Source of the DNA: DASQTB01 sp035642095
GTDB lineage: Bacteria > Actinomycetota > UBA4738 > CALAEC01
Direction of reading: 5' to 3'
NCBI GenBank assembly: GCA_035642095.1
Contig: DASQTB010000152.1
Coordinates: forward strand, 1-22,576
Length of the DNA: 22,576 bases
The translations under genes and the position numbers were made by a program. The notes beneath the pieces were generated by a model. That model ran no database searches. It had not been told where the DNA came from and saw nothing but the letters and a program-made list of their open reading frames with translations. Below, piece by piece: positions 1-6,661 of this stretch; position 1 is the first letter of the stretch, and the number at the start of each line of letters is the position of its first letter.

Positions 1-10
1 CTGACCTGCG

Positions 11-280
11 ATGACGCTCACCAAAGAGGAGAAGGGCAGGCTGATCGAGGATCATCGCCGGGGCGACCAGGACACCGGCTCCCCCGAGGTCCAGGTGGCC
101 ATCCTCTCCAAGCGGATCGACGAGCTGACCGAGCACCTCAGGACCCACACCACCGACCATCACTCCCGCCGAGGACTGCTTCAGATGGTGGGCAAGCGCC
201 GCCGCCTCCTGGAGTACCTGAGGCGGGAGGACGTGGAGCGGTACCGATCCCTGATCGGCCGCCTGGGGCTGAGGCGCTAG
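11..280 (+). CDS. rpsO: 30S ribosomal protein S15
   Basis: Primary 16S rRNA-binding protein of the small subunit platform. The 89-residue product has the normal S15 length and is intact. The family core is plain: DTGSPEVQVA near residue 21, the ERI-like helix followed by DHHSRRGLL near residue 49, and the C-terminal VGKRRRLLEYL and RLGLRR segments. The start ATG lies only ten bases from the window edge, so its ribosome binding site and any S15 autoregulatory leader cannot be judged. It is followed 160 bases later by pnp in the same direction, the classic rpsO-pnp pairing. Identification is secure. Confidence 0.98.
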   Translation: MTLTKEEKGRLIEDHRRGDQDTGSPEVQVAILSKRIDELTEHLRTHTTDHHSRRGLLQMVGKRRRLLEYLRREDVERYRSLIGRLGLRR

Positions 281-321
281 CCGGGAAGGAGGTTCACCCA
301 CCGAGACCTGCACCAAAGGAG

Positions 322-392
322 CGGGGTCGCCGCGAGTCAGTTCTCAGTTGCGGACCCCGGAGCGCTGTTCCGAGGCCCACCACTGACAACTG
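322..392 (+). promoter_or_regulatory. rpsO-pnp intergenic RNA with two alternative hairpins
   Basis: The gap can form hairpin A, CGGGGTC (322-328) with GACCCCG (353-359), 7 bp. It can also form hairpin B, positions 338-348 with 382-392, 10 of 11 bases complementary. The 5' arm of B lies in the loop of A and its 3' arm lies outside, so the two are mutually exclusive or form a pseudoknot. Neither is followed by a T-tract. In E. coli and Streptomyces an rpsO-pnp hairpin is an RNase III site used in pnp autoregulation; a similar role here is inference. The pnp ribosome binding site lies further downstream, at 428-433. Confidence 0.45.
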
Positions 393-440
393 GCCCGCCT
401 CTCGCTCCTTCCGCCGGCATGACGACAGAGGAGCGCATCC

Positions 441-2753
441 ATGGAACCCATACGAGCCACCCGGACGATCGGTGGCACCGACATCACGTTCGAGACCGGC
501 AAGCTGGCCATGCTGGCCAGCGGCTCGGTCGTGGTCACCCTCGGCGAGACCCAGGTCCTTGTCACGTGCACCAGCGGCCCGCCCCGCGAGGGCATCGACT
601 TCTTTCCGCTCACCGTCGACGTCGAGGAGCGGATGTACGCGGCGGGGAAGATCCCCGGTGGGTTCTTCCGGCGAGAGGGCCGGCCCAGTGAGACGGCCAT
701 CCTCACCGCCCGGCTGATCGACCGGCCGCTCCGCCCGACCTTCCGCAAGGGCTTCCGGGCGGAGGTCCACGTCGTGGCTACCGTCCTCTCGGCCGATCAG
801 GCCAACCCCTACGACGTCCCCGGGATCAACGGCGCGGGGCTGGCCGCCACGCTTGCCGGTCTGCCCTTCGACGGGCCGGTAGCCGGGGTGCGCCTGGGGC
901 TCCTGAACGGGCGGTGGAAGGCCAACCCGACGTATCAGGACCTCGACCTGGCCACGTTCGACATGATCGTGGCCGGCCGCCGGAACGACCAGGGGGGCGT
1001 CGACATCCTGATGGTCGAGGCGGAGGCGCCGGACGAGGCCCTGACCCATATCGCCGAGGGCCAGGCAGCGCCGACCGAGGAGATCGTGGCCGAGGGCCTC
1101 GAGGAGGCCAAGCGTGCCATCGACGAGATCGTCGACATGCAGCAGGAGTTCGTCCGGCAGGTGGGCGCGGCCGAACGGGAGTTCCCCGTCGACGCGGCCT
1201 ACGAGGACGAGGTCACCGCGGCGGTGGACGAGTTCGCTCGGGGCCGGGTCACGGAGGCGCTGAAGACGGCAGACAAGACCGAACGAACCACCGAGCTCGA
1301 CCGGGTCAAGGAGGAGCTGGGCGCGCACCTCGCCGGCACGTGGGAGGAAGAGGCCCACGCCGCTCGGATGCAGCAAGTCGGCCGGTACTTCAAGGATCTC
1401 CAGAAGGATGTCATGCGTCGTCGGATCATCGAGGATGGGATCCGGATCGACGGTCGGAAGACCGACGAGCTCCGGCCGATCTCCTGCGAGGTTGGTCTGG
1501 TGCCGAGGGCCCACGGCTCCGGGTTGTTCCAGCGGGGTGAGACGCAGGTCCTCAACGTCACCACGTTGGGCATGCTCCGGATGACCCAAACGATCGACAC
1601 GATCGATCCCGACGAATCGAAACGGTACATCCACCATTACAACTTCCCGCCGTTCTCCACCGGCGAGACCGGCTTCATGCGCGGTCCGAAGCGCCGGGAG
1701 ATCGGTCACGGCGCCCTGGCCGAGCGAGCCCTGGTGCCGGTGATCCCGGACGAGCAGGAATTCCCGTACACCCTCCGGCTCGTCTCGGACGTCCTCCAGT
1801 CGAACGGTTCGACCTCGATGGCATCGGTCTGTGCATCGACACTGTCCCTCATGGACGCCGGCGTCCCGATCAAGGCCCCGGTGGCGGGCATCGCCATGGG
1901 CCTGATCGCGGAGGGGGGAGAGTTCGTCACCCTGACCGACATCCTCGGCGCCGAGGACGCCCTCGGCGACATGGACTTCAAGGTCGCCGGGACGCGGGAC
2001 TACGTCACAGCCCTTCAGCTCGACACGAAGGTGACGGGCCTCCCGGCAGAGGTCCTGTCCGGTGCGCTGAAGCAGGCCAGGGACGCCCGGCTGTACATCC
2101 TGGACCAGATGCTGGAAGCCCTTCCCGAGCCCCGGGAGGCGCTGTCTGCCAAGGCGCCGCGGGTGATCACCAGGCAGGTTCCGGTCGACAAGATCGGTGA
2201 GGTCATCGGGCCGAAAGGCAAGCGGATCAACGAGATCATCGCTACCACGGGAGCGGACATCGATATCCAGGACGACGGCACGGTGTTCCTGGGCTCCCGG
2301 GAGGGCGACGGCGCCGAGCGGGCCTGGCAGATGATCGAGGAGATCCTCAATCCCCGGATCCCGGAGATCGGCGAGCGATTCCGAGGGAAGGTCGTGAAGA
2401 CCACGACCTTCGGCGCCTTCGTCAACCTGCTTCCCGGGACCGATGGACTCATGCACATCTCGAAGCTGGGTCGGGGCAAGCGCGTGGAGTCGGTGGAGGA
2501 GGTCATCAACGTCGGCGACGAGATCGACGTCATCGTCAGCCGGGTGGAGGAGGGCGGCCGGCGGATCAGCGTCGATCCGATCTGGGAGGGGGAAGCGCCC
2601 CCCACGATCGAGGAGCTGAAGGCCCGGAGCGAGCAGGAAGCCTCTCGCCCGAGGGGGGAGCGTCGGGGGGGCCGGGACCGGGGAGACCGGGACCGGGGCG
2701 GCCGGGACCGGGGCGGCCGGCGCGGTGGTCCGCCTCGGCGCCGGGAGAGCTGA
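441..2753 (+). CDS. pnp: polynucleotide phosphorylase (PNPase)
   Basis: Phosphorolytic 3'-to-5' exoribonuclease, trimeric in its family. The 770 residues show a first RNase PH domain (about 10-140), a helical domain, and a catalytic second RNase PH domain with the ED-x3-DMDFK motif (D506, D512 and K514 correspond to E. coli D486, D492 and K494). A KH domain with GPKGK follows near 590, then an S1 domain (about 644-715). The start ATG has AGAGGAG 7 bases upstream. After S1 there is a tail of about 55 residues made mostly of Arg, Gly and Asp, including three RDRG(D/G) pentapeptides. Together with other inserts this makes it longer than E. coli PNPase (711). The tail is probably flexible and RNA-binding. 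The gene lies downstream of rpsO and just before an M16 peptidase. Confidence 0.98.
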   Translation: MEPIRATRTIGGTDITFETGKLAMLASGSVVVTLGETQVLVTCTSGPPREGIDFFPLTVDVEERMYAAGKIPGGFFRREGRPSETAILTARLIDRPLRPTFRKGFRAEVHVVATVLSADQANPYDVPGINGAGLAATLAGLPFDGPVAGVRLGLLNGRWKANPTYQDLDLATFDMIVAGRRNDQGGVDILMVEAEAPDEALTHIAEGQAAPTEEIVAEGLEEAKRAIDEIVDMQQEFVRQVGAAEREFPVDAAYEDEVTAAVDEFARGRVTEALKTADKTERTTELDRVKEELGAHLAGTWEEEAHAARMQQVGRYFKDLQKDVMRRRIIEDGIRIDGRKTDELRPISCEVGLVPRAHGSGLFQRGETQVLNVTTLGMLRMTQTIDTIDPDESKRYIHHYNFPPFSTGETGFMRGPKRREIGHGALAERALVPVIPDEQEFPYTLRLVSDVLQSNGSTSMASVCASTLSLMDAGVPIKAPVAGIAMGLIAEGGEFVTLTDILGAEDALGDMDFKVAGTRDYVTALQLDTKVTGLPAEVLSGALKQARDARLYILDQMLEALPEPREALSAKAPRVITRQVPVDKIGEVIGPKGKRINEIIATTGADIDIQDDGTVFLGSREGDGAERAWQMIEEILNPRIPEIGERFRGKVVKTTTFGAFVNLLPGTDGLMHISKLGRGKRVESVEEVINVGDEIDVIVSRVEEGGRRISVDPIWEGEAPPTIEELKARSEQEASRPRGERRGGRDRGDRDRGGRDRGGRRGGPPRRRES
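2671..2715 (+). repeat. three 15-bp tandem repeats in the pnp 3' end
   Basis: Three near-identical 15-base units (2671-2685, 2686-2700, 2701-2715) share the core GCCGGGACCGGGGCG and differ at a few positions. They lie in frame with pnp and encode consecutive RDRGD/RDRGG pentapeptides. Unit length is a multiple of three, so copy number can change without breaking the frame. Confidence 0.8.
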
Positions 2754-2781
2754 GCTGAGCGTCCTCCGGGGGGACCGGGCG

Positions 2782-4044
2782 GTGATCCGCCGCAGCGAGC
2801 ACGACTCCGGCATGCGGTTGGTCACCGAGCGCATGCCGTGGGTCCGGTCGGTCACCCTGGGCGTCTGGGTGACGGCAGGGTCCCGTGACGAGGCGCCCCG
2901 GATCCAGGGCGCGTCCCATTTCCTCGAGCACCTGCTGTTCAAGGGGACGAGGACGCGGACGGCCCGGGACATCGCCGAGGCCTTCGACGTCGTCGGCGGA
3001 GACCTGAACGCGTTCACGGCCAAGGAGCACACGGTGTTCTACGCCCGGGTCCTCGACGGGGACCTCCCCATGGCCGTGGAGTACCTGTGCGACATGATCC
3101 AGCACTCGGCGATCACGGCGGCCGACCTCGACGCCGAGCGAACGGTGATCCTCGAGGAGATCAACATGCACGAGGACGCTCCCGACGAGCTGGTCCACGA
3201 CGTGTTCATGGAGCGGCTGTGGCCGGACGATCCCCTGGGCCGGCCCGTGCTGGGAACGGTTGAGACGGTCTCGGCCATGTCCCGGGAACAGGTCCGCCGG
3301 TTCTGGAAGAGGCACTACGTCCCGGGCAATTTCGTGGTCTCCGCGGCCGGGAACCTCGAGCACGAGCGCCTGGAGGAACTGGTCACCTCGTTCCTCGACA
3401 CGATCACACCGGGCCCCGGGAGGGGAACGGTCGTCCAGACGCAGGGAGCGGCGCCGGAGCCGGCTCGAGGGGCGCACGTCCGCCGGCGCGACACGGAGCA
3501 GGCCCACATCTGTCTCGGGACCGCGGGTCTGTCCCGAGCCGATCCCCGGCGGTTCGCCTACGGTGTGGTGAACGACGCCATCGGCGGCGGTATGGCATCG
3601 CGGTTGTTCCAGGAGATCAGGGAGAAGCGCGGGCTCGTCTACTCGGTGTTTTCGTACCATGCGATGTTTGCCCACACGGGCGCCTTCGTGGTGTACGCGG
3701 GAACGGCCCCGTCCCGAACGCGCGAGGTCCTCGAACTGATCGTCCGGGAGCTGGAAGACGTCGCCGAGAAGGGTCTCACCGAGCAGGAGCTCGACCGGGC
3801 CAAGAGCCACATGAAGGGCTCCCTCGTCCTCTCCGTGGAGGACACCAGCGCCCGGATGAACCGCCTGGGCAAGTCGGAGATCGCCCACGGCGAGGTGATC
3901 ACGCTCGACGAGGTCCTGGACCGGGTCGATGCGGTGACCGCGGACGACGCCCGGGAGGTGGCCGAAGCGGTGCTCAGCCGACCTCGGTCGCTGACCGTGA
4001 TCGGGCCGTTCGAGGAAGGCGTGTTCGACGAGTTCGTGAGGTGA
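2782..4044 (+). CDS. M16 family zinc metallopeptidase (pitrilysin/processing-peptidase type)
   Basis: Zinc-dependent peptidase of the mitochondrial processing peptidase/YmxG group. I chose GTG 2782 because GGGGGGA lies about 7 bases upstream and the family's usual N-terminus (MRLVTERMPWVRSVTLGVWV) follows. An earlier in-frame GTG at 2725 would overlap pnp. From GTG 2782 the protein has 420 residues. The inverted zinc motif HFLEH gives H46, E49 and H50, and the third ligand E126 (ILEEI) sits 76 residues after H50, as expected. The C-terminal domain has the conserved LFQEIREKRGLVYSV segment. There is no signal peptide, so it is probably cytoplasmic. The pnp-M16-dapB order matches that of Bacillus and Streptomyces. 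The physiological substrate is not known. Confidence 0.93.
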   Translation: MIRRSEHDSGMRLVTERMPWVRSVTLGVWVTAGSRDEAPRIQGASHFLEHLLFKGTRTRTARDIAEAFDVVGGDLNAFTAKEHTVFYARVLDGDLPMAVEYLCDMIQHSAITAADLDAERTVILEEINMHEDAPDELVHDVFMERLWPDDPLGRPVLGTVETVSAMSREQVRRFWKRHYVPGNFVVSAAGNLEHERLEELVTSFLDTITPGPGRGTVVQTQGAAPEPARGAHVRRRDTEQAHICLGTAGLSRADPRRFAYGVVNDAIGGGMASRLFQEIREKRGLVYSVFSYHAMFAHTGAFVVYAGTAPSRTREVLELIVRELEDVAEKGLTEQELDRAKSHMKGSLVLSVEDTSARMNRLGKSEIAHGEVITLDEVLDRVDAVTADDAREVAEAVLSRPRSLTVIGPFEEGVFDEFVR

Positions 4045-4048
4045 CGAC

Positions 4049-4813
4049 GTGATCCGGGTCGGCCTGTTCGGCGCGGACGGGAAGATGGGTCGCCTGGTCG
4101 CCGAGGCGATCCACGACGATCCGGATCTCGACCTCGTGGCTGCGGTCGATCCGTCGAGCGCCGGCAGGATGATTCAGGCCGGCCTGGAGGCCGTCACTGC
4201 ACCCGATGCCCTGGTCCAGGCGGGAGCGGAGGTGGCGGTCGACTTCACCCGGCCCGATGCGGTCATGGAGAACGTCCGTTTCTGCGTCGAGCACGGCGTG
4301 CACGTGGTGGTGGGCACCACCGGGATCGGGGTCGACCGGCTGGAGGAGATCCGCCGATGGCTGGCGGGCCGTCCCCACGTGGGGGTGCTGGTGGCCCCGA
4401 ACTTCTCGGTCGGCGCCGTGGTCGGACAACGCCTGGCCGAGGAGGCGGCCCGGTTCTTCCCGGCGGCCGAGGTGATCGAACTCCATCACGAGCAGAAGCT
4501 CGACGCCCCGTCGGGGACCGCCGCGGCTACGGCCCGGCGGATCGCCGAGGCCCGGAAGGACGCGTGGTCCGGTCCGACCGGGGGAGAGGCGTTCCGCGGG
4601 GGCGATGTGGAAGGGGTTCGGGTCCACAGCGTTCGGCTCCCTGGACTGGTGGCCCACCAGGAGGTCATCTTCGGGGCCCGAGGCCAGACCCTGACCATCC
4701 GGCACGACGCGCCCGACCGGTCGTGCTATCTGCCCGGCGTGCTCATGGCCGTCAACGAGATCGGCCGCCGGCCGGGCCTCACCGTGGGCCTGGAGCCCCT
4801 GCTCGGCCTCTAG
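4049..4813 (+). CDS. dapB: 4-hydroxy-tetrahydrodipicolinate reductase
   Basis: Reduces 4-hydroxy-tetrahydrodipicolinate with NAD(P)H in the lysine/diaminopimelate pathway. The 254-residue protein has the N-terminal nucleotide-binding loop GADGKMG (8-14), the VVVGTTG strand-turn near 86-92, and the family signature with H146, H147, K150 and DAPSGT (152-157). The GTG start has GAGGTGA four bases upstream; this SD overlaps the stop codon of the M16 gene, suggesting coupling. No dapA is present in the window. The stop TAG at 4811-4813 overlaps the reverse-strand stop of the next gene through a shared CTAG, so no terminator separates the convergent genes. Confidence 0.97.
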   Translation: MIRVGLFGADGKMGRLVAEAIHDDPDLDLVAAVDPSSAGRMIQAGLEAVTAPDALVQAGAEVAVDFTRPDAVMENVRFCVEHGVHVVVGTTGIGVDRLEEIRRWLAGRPHVGVLVAPNFSVGAVVGQRLAEEAARFFPAAEVIELHHEQKLDAPSGTAAATARRIAEARKDAWSGPTGGEAFRGGDVEGVRVHSVRLPGLVAHQEVIFGARGQTLTIRHDAPDRSCYLPGVLMAVNEIGRRPGLTVGLEPLLGL

Positions 4814-5241
4814 CTCGGGCCGGTCTCCGCCGGCTCCGGATCGCCGACCACGTGCCGGACCGGCACGTCGAACTGGCGCTCGACACGATGGGGAAGGTCC
4901 TGCTTCAGCCAGCGCGACAGGCCCGGTGGGAGCGTCGACAGGATGATCTCTTCGAACTGCCCCCCTCCCATGGCGTCGACGATCGCTTGGAGCGGGCTCT
5001 GGTCCCCGACCTCACCCTCGACGTCGGCGCCGAGTTGCCGGAACCTGGCCACGGCCGCCTCCAACCGGCGCTGGGCCAGGACCCGAGCCTCGCCCTCGGT
5101 CCACACCGCGTGGTCGGGAGGCTCGGTGGCCGGAACCACGATGTGGAAGGCGGCCGGACCCGAGGCCAGGCAGGCCCGGATCGTTTCGGCGAGATGCTCG
5201 CCGCCGAGCGTCTGGTTCGCCACGACGAGATAGCGGCGCAT
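4810..5241 (-). CDS. Usp-like small alpha/beta protein, function unknown
   Basis: A 143-residue protein of a type often found in actinobacteria and usually labelled universal-stress-like or hypothetical. It opens with the hydrophobic strand RRYLVVANQTLGG, has a second strand FHIVVPAT, and a later strand EEIILSTLPPG followed by SRWLKQDLPHRVERQ. This is a Rossmann-like Usp layout, but the classic ATP-binding GxxGx9GS loop is not visible. The ATG at 5241 is chosen because a strong AAGGAGGTGA lies about 5 bases upstream; the longer open frame extends over the neighbouring gene and is not used. It is last in a four-gene reverse-strand set. I do not claim a biochemical function. Confidence 0.8.
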   Translation of the reverse strand: MRRYLVVANQTLGGEHLAETIRACLASGPAAFHIVVPATEPPDHAVWTEGEARVLAQRRLEAAVARFRQLGADVEGEVGDQSPLQAIVDAMGGGQFEEIILSTLPPGLSRWLKQDLPHRVERQFDVPVRHVVGDPEPAETGPS

Positions 5242-5263
5242 GACGCTCACCTCCTTGGACCCG

Positions 5264-5269
5264 ATGATA
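5264..5269 (-). promoter_or_regulatory. possible -10 element before the Usp-like gene
   Basis: TATCAT on the reverse strand, five of six bases matching TATAAT, lies 22 bases upstream of the ATG at 5241. It could give the Usp-like gene its own transcript. No convincing -35 is visible (CTTCCC at the right distance), so this is weak. Confidence 0.25.
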
Positions 5270-5282
5270 CGCCTCGCCTGCT

Positions 5283-5747
5283 CTAGGGAAGCTCGACCAG
5301 GAGCGAGCCGCCCTCCTGCATCCTCCGGTAGTCGCCCCTGCCGTAATGCCAGGCCACGACCCGGTCGGGAACCAGGCGGAGGACGACGCGATCCGGCTCC
5401 TTCACGGCGCCGGCCAGCCACCGTCGGCCCTCGGTCTCCCCGTACCGGGTGGCGATGCGTTCCAGCCACAGGTCGCGATCCTCCGTCCACACCTCGGGTG
5501 TGCCGAAGGCGATCACGGCCCGGTAGGGCCGTTCGTCGCTGGCGATCGACACGGCGACGGGGGAGCCGGCCGCCACGTCGGCCCCGGTCCGGCGGGCTTC
5601 CAGTCGTGTGGTGAACCAGAGCGCTTGCTCGGCCAGGAGGTACCACAGCGGTCGGACCCTGGGCCTGCCGTTCCCGGAGACCGTGGCCCAGTGGCACAGC
5701 CGGACGTCCTCGAGGAACGCCCGGAGCTCGCTCGGCTCGAACGGCAT
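5283..5747 (-). CDS. pyridoxamine 5'-phosphate oxidase-like FMN/F420 split-barrel protein
   Basis: A 154-residue protein of the flavin-binding split-barrel superfamily. The N-terminal ATVSGNGRPRVRPLWYLL segment (about residues 21-38) is the first strand pair of the barrel, followed by LWFTTRLEARRTGADVAAGSPVAVSI with the Arg-rich stretch that usually contacts the flavin phosphate. Such proteins use FMN, F420 or haem; sequence alone does not tell which. The stop of the upstream phosphatase gene is three bases from this ATG, with GAGGGA as ribosome binding site inside that gene's end, so the two are co-transcribed. It is probably an oxidoreductase acting on a small molecule; the substrate is unknown. 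Confidence 0.85.
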   Translation of the reverse strand: MPFEPSELRAFLEDVRLCHWATVSGNGRPRVRPLWYLLAEQALWFTTRLEARRTGADVAAGSPVAVSIASDERPYRAVIAFGTPEVWTEDRDLWLERIATRYGETEGRRWLAGAVKEPDRVVLRLVPDRVVAWHYGRGDYRRMQEGGSLLVELP

Positions 5748-5750
5748 CGC

Positions 5751-6284
5751 TCAGTCCCTCCGGTACTGGGCGGCCAGGCGGACCTCGCCCTCCCGCTCAT
5801 GAAGGAGGACCCCTTCACACTCCCGCAACGGTTCGATGACCTGGCCGGCCAGTTCGTACACCGCTGCTTCGATCAGCGGACTGTGCCCCACGGCCAGGCC
5901 CCGGCCACCATCGGGAACGTGCGTCAGCACCTCCAGCACCGCATCGGCCAGCCTTCGCGACTCCTGTTCCACGAGGTCGCGATCCTGTTGGCGGATCGCG
6001 TCGATCCTCCCCGCGCCCGCCGCCTTGGCCGCGGATCTCCACCGGTCCTCGACCGGCGACCCCAGACCCTCGGCCACGCCGTGATCCTGGGGTAGCTGTT
6101 GGCCCAGGCCGCGCAGGAACCACGCCGCGGTCTCCGCGGCCCGCCGGGCCGGCGACGTGAACACCACCGCGTATCCGCCGGGCAGGTCCTTGCCCACCTG
6201 GAGCGCCAGGGCCCGGCCGTTCTCCGAGAGCCGGTCGGCCTCGGGGTCGCGGGGCGCGTGGCGTCGAAGCTCGAGCGAGCGCAC
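5751..6284 (-). CDS. histidine phosphatase family protein (SixA/PhoE-like)
   Basis: A 177-residue member of the phosphoglycerate mutase-like histidine phosphatase superfamily. The N-terminal catalytic motif is LRRHAPRD, with H9 as the predicted phospho-acceptor; the usual RHG reads RHA, as in SixA-type members. The FTSPARRAAETA segment (42-53) supplies the phosphate-pocket Arg, and AVGHSPLIE supplies the second histidine, H134. Size fits the small SixA-like subgroup rather than full phosphoglycerate mutases. The GTG start sits one base after the stop of the EthD-like gene. The substrate could be a phosphoprotein or a small phosphometabolite; the sequence does not settle this. Confidence 0.88.
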   Translation of the reverse strand: MRSLELRRHAPRDPEADRLSENGRALALQVGKDLPGGYAVVFTSPARRAAETAAWFLRGLGQQLPQDHGVAEGLGSPVEDRWRSAAKAAGAGRIDAIRQQDRDLVEQESRRLADAVLEVLTHVPDGGRGLAVGHSPLIEAAVYELAGQVIEPLRECEGVLLHEREGEVRLAAQYRRD

Positions 6285-6285
6285 C

Positions 6286-6600
6286 CTACTTGACGGCGTG
6301 ATCCTCGACGAATAGGAGCCCGAACCCGTCGGTGAAGTTCGCCAGATCCTCCGTGCTCCGCTTTGCGGCGTCGGAAGCCATGTCGGCCTTGAACCCGTCG
6401 CGATCGTCCCAGGTCAACTCGGCAACTCCGTCGTACGGGCGGTCCTGACCCTCCGGCACCCGGGTCACCAGGCTGACCCGGTAGGCCCGGAGGTGCTCGT
6501 ATCCATCGCCGGCGATCGGTGCATGCTTTGTCAGCCAGTAGTCACGGAACTCATCCTCGGACATGCCGGCTTTCTTGCGGAGCCAGATGTGCACCTTCAT
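6286..6600 (-). CDS. EthD-domain small protein (dimeric alpha/beta barrel)
   Basis: A 104-residue protein with the EthD pattern: an opening strand KVHIWLRKKAGMSEDEFRDYWLTKHAPI (read in two parts, residues 2-13 and 14-29), where the YWLTKHAPI segment is characteristic, then a middle strand with YDGVAELTWDD and a C-terminal FVEDH. EthD-like proteins are ferredoxin-like dimers; some help degrade ethers or cyclise polyketides, many are uncharacterised. The ATG has AGGAGGG about 7 bases upstream. It is the first gene of the reverse-strand set with the histidine phosphatase, split-barrel and Usp-like genes. Its function is not inferable beyond the fold. Confidence 0.85.
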   Translation of the reverse strand: MKVHIWLRKKAGMSEDEFRDYWLTKHAPIAGDGYEHLRAYRVSLVTRVPEGQDRPYDGVAELTWDDRDGFKADMASDAAKRSTEDLANFTDGFGLLFVEDHAVK

Positions 6601-6661
6601 GGAGACGCCCTCCTTCCGCTCGGGCGAATCCTATCCGAGGGAAGAGGACGCCTCGTGCCGC

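Noticed and set aside
294..3032. Very long reverse-strand open frame opposite pnp and the M16 gene
   Set aside because: Composition is typical of the antisense of GC-rich genes (Arg/Asp/Leu/Pro-rich) and shows no family motifs; pnp on the other strand is certain.
6607..6652. Weak stems and a TAGGAT -10-like element before the EthD-like gene
   Set aside because: Stems are only 4-5 bp without a T-tract and no -35 is present, so neither a terminator nor a promoter can be supported.
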